From contig NZ_BMQM01000066.1 of NCBI RefSeq assembly GCF_014648115.1, forward strand, positions 1-5,586: a stretch of DNA of 5,586 nucleotides. Direction: 5' to 3'. Position 1 is the first letter of the stretch. The number at the start of each line of letters is the position of its first letter. Below, in pieces: positions 5,459 through 5,586 of the stretch. The notes below the pieces were generated by a model. The model did no database searches and had not been told where the DNA came from. It saw nothing but the letters and a program-made list of their open reading frames with translations. This DNA is from Deinococcus seoulensis. Lineage in GTDB: Bacteria; Deinococcota; Deinococci; Deinococcales; Deinococcaceae. The translations under genes were made by a program, and so were the position numbers.

Positions 5459-5586
5459 CTATGCCCGACAGGAAACGCCTTGAGGCCGTGACAGCCACGC
5501 TCGCAGCGTCCAAACGCGATCAGTCAGCCCAATCGCCATCGCCGGTGTGCGCTGGAGGTACTGTTGACGTCCCTTCGGGACGTCAA
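5459..5586 (-). CDS. Transposase, C-terminal part (gene continues past window)
   Basis: The minus strand is open from the window edge to a TAG at 5461-5459, giving the last 41 residues of a protein. The stretch QRTPAMAIGLTDRVWTLRAW is the kind of tail I know from DDE-type transposases of bacterial insertion sequences, where R-T-P-A-M-A-x-G-L-T-D-x-V/I-W is well conserved. The start and the catalytic DDE residues lie outside the window. I lean to the IS1-like or a related group, but the exact family cannot be fixed from the tail. The gene is convergent to the operon and its stop lies 27 nt beyond the operon's last stop. The plus-strand frame that opens at 5461 is its shadow. Confidence 0.75.
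   Translation of the reverse strand, partial: DVPKGRQQYLQRTPAMAIGLTDRVWTLRAWLSRPQGVSCRA
5564..5586. repeat. Perfect 10-bp inverted repeat at window edge
   Basis: TTGACGTCCC (5564-5573) and GGGACGTCAA (5577-5586) pair perfectly around TTC. It looks like a terminator stem, but it lies inside the transposase coding frame (encoding about DVPKGRQ on the minus strand), and any T-run would be outside the window. Confidence 0.55.

Noticed and set aside
5461..5586. Plus-strand open frame starting MPDRKRLEAV, running off the window
   Set aside because: It has a poor ribosome binding site, and the opposite strand encodes a recognisable transposase tail over the same bases, so it is a shadow.

Overview
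The window holds one compact plus-strand operon, roughly 246-5431, followed by the 3' end of a minus-strand transposase gene at the right edge. The DNA is GC-rich, the genes mostly use G or C at third codon positions, GTG starts are common, and the proteins are rich in Ala, Arg, Gln and Asp. This style fits Deinococcus or a relative. That is an inference from style, since no taxonomic marker gene is present.

Layout. 1-245 is a leader with no convincing gene; it carries a perfect 12-bp palindrome (138-149) and a good ribosome binding site before the first gene. 246-620 encodes a 124-residue protein with one C-terminal membrane helix. 629-3472 encodes a 947-residue soluble FtsK/SpoIIIE-type ATPase with three RecA-like modules, of which only the middle one has intact Walker A and Walker B motifs. 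Four helical proteins of 90, 94, 326 and 144 residues follow at 3469-3741, 3734-4018, 4015-4995 and 4997-5431. All six genes are separated by at most 8 nt or overlap by 4-8 nt, so they are very probably co-transcribed and in part translationally coupled. From 5459 to the window end the minus strand encodes a typical transposase C-terminus, so an insertion sequence abuts the operon.

How the genes may work together. A multi-module FtsK/EccC/EssC-like ATPase followed by several small helical proteins with a W/Y-x-[G/D] turn resembles the core of a type VII (ESX/WXG100) secretion locus. It differs from the known systems: the ATPase has no membrane segment, the only membrane helix is in the separate first gene, and no other type VII component is visible. 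My working model is a reduced type VII-like translocation or contact system. The tail-anchored protein would recruit the ATPase to the membrane, the two small hairpin proteins and the 144-residue protein would be substrates or adaptors, and the long coiled-coil protein would be a spacer, chaperone or structural partner. A DNA-pumping role is the main alternative. The insertion sequence may have cut off further genes of the system.
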